Assembly (NCBI GenBank): GCA_964510065.1
Contig: CAZEAC010000107.1
Location: forward strand, 1 to 15,394
Length of the DNA stretch: 15,394 bases
Reading direction: 5' to 3'
Source: CAZEAC01 sp964510065
GTDB lineage: Bacteria; Bdellovibrionota_C; UBA2361; CAIXSY01
Part shown: one piece after another, positions 15,238 through 15,394 of the stretch
Layout of the letters: each line of letters opens with the position of its first letter
Numbering within the stretch: the first letter of the stretch is position 1
The notes under the pieces: model-generated
Database searches by the model: none
Told to the model about the DNA's origin: nothing
Seen by the model: only the letters and a program-made list of their open reading frames with translations
Position numbers and translations under genes: made by a program

Positions 15238-15350
15238 GCGTATCTGCTTAAGTTTTGCATGGGAGTAACGTGAGACTTTGAAGGTAGGGAGCAAAGTATC
15301 TAGTACTCTGGAACATAAGTTTTCCGACTCTTCTCATCTCTGCGCTCTTC

Positions 15351-15394
15351 GTGCCTCTGTGGTTTTTTGAGAGTAAGATACACCACAGAGGCAC
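15351..15394. repeat. Perfect 12-bp inverted repeat at the window edge
   Basis: GTGCCTCTGTGG (15351-15362) and CCACAGAGGCAC (15383-15394) are exact reverse complements around a 20-base AT-rich centre. The sequence just left of it (CTCTGCGCTCTTC, 15338-15350) is low-complexity CTCT/GCG text of the type seen in short dispersed repeats of many bacterial genomes. The palindrome may continue beyond the window. The stretch 15222-15350 upstream of argG otherwise holds no gene. Confidence 0.75.

Overview
The window comes from a Gram-negative, two-membrane bacterium. This follows from a non-flagellar type III secretion (T3SS) export-apparatus operon and a signal-peptide-bearing secreted protein. Base composition is roughly balanced, and GTG/TTG starts and four-base gene overlaps occur. 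The multi-GAF histidine kinase, FHA protein and T3SS together would suit a deltaproteobacteria-like (Myxococcota/Bdellovibrionota-type) or other poorly sampled lineage, but the sequence does not fix the taxon.

Region 1 (1-6704, + strand) is one tightly packed operon. It holds the 3' end of an unidentified gene, a SctI-like inner-rod protein, a coiled-coil SctO-like protein with a SctP-like tail, SctR, SctS, SctT, a SctU that stops at its autocleavage site, a 921-residue cytoplasmic GAF/PAS histidine kinase, and an 87-residue protein that matches the missing SctU/FlhB C-terminal domain (FlhX/YlqH-like). The export gate (R, S, T, U) is complete only if the small last gene supplies the SctU cytoplasmic domain. 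SctN, SctQ, SctV, SctJ, SctD and SctC are not in the window.

Region 2 (6740-12153, + strand) has two separately promoted genes. One is a tail-anchored protein with one clear FHA domain and a probable second degenerate one, apparently read from a leaderless mRNA. The other is a very large (about 1,434 aa) soluble protein with an N-terminal M48-like zinc-metallopeptidase domain and a long helical remainder of unknown function. It is a plausible, unproven candidate for a T3SS-linked protein.

Region 3 (12152-15394) is separated from region 2 by a strong hairpin between convergent genes. On the - strand lie a secreted beta-propeller/coiled-coil protein, whose promoter carries an 11-bp-period direct repeat in place of a -35 box, and argG (argininosuccinate synthase). 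The right edge ends in a perfect 12-bp inverted repeat that looks like part of a dispersed repeat.

The most interesting point is the split SctU. The two halves are separate genes in one operon, broken where other SctU/FlhB proteins cut themselves, with a sensor kinase gene lying between them.
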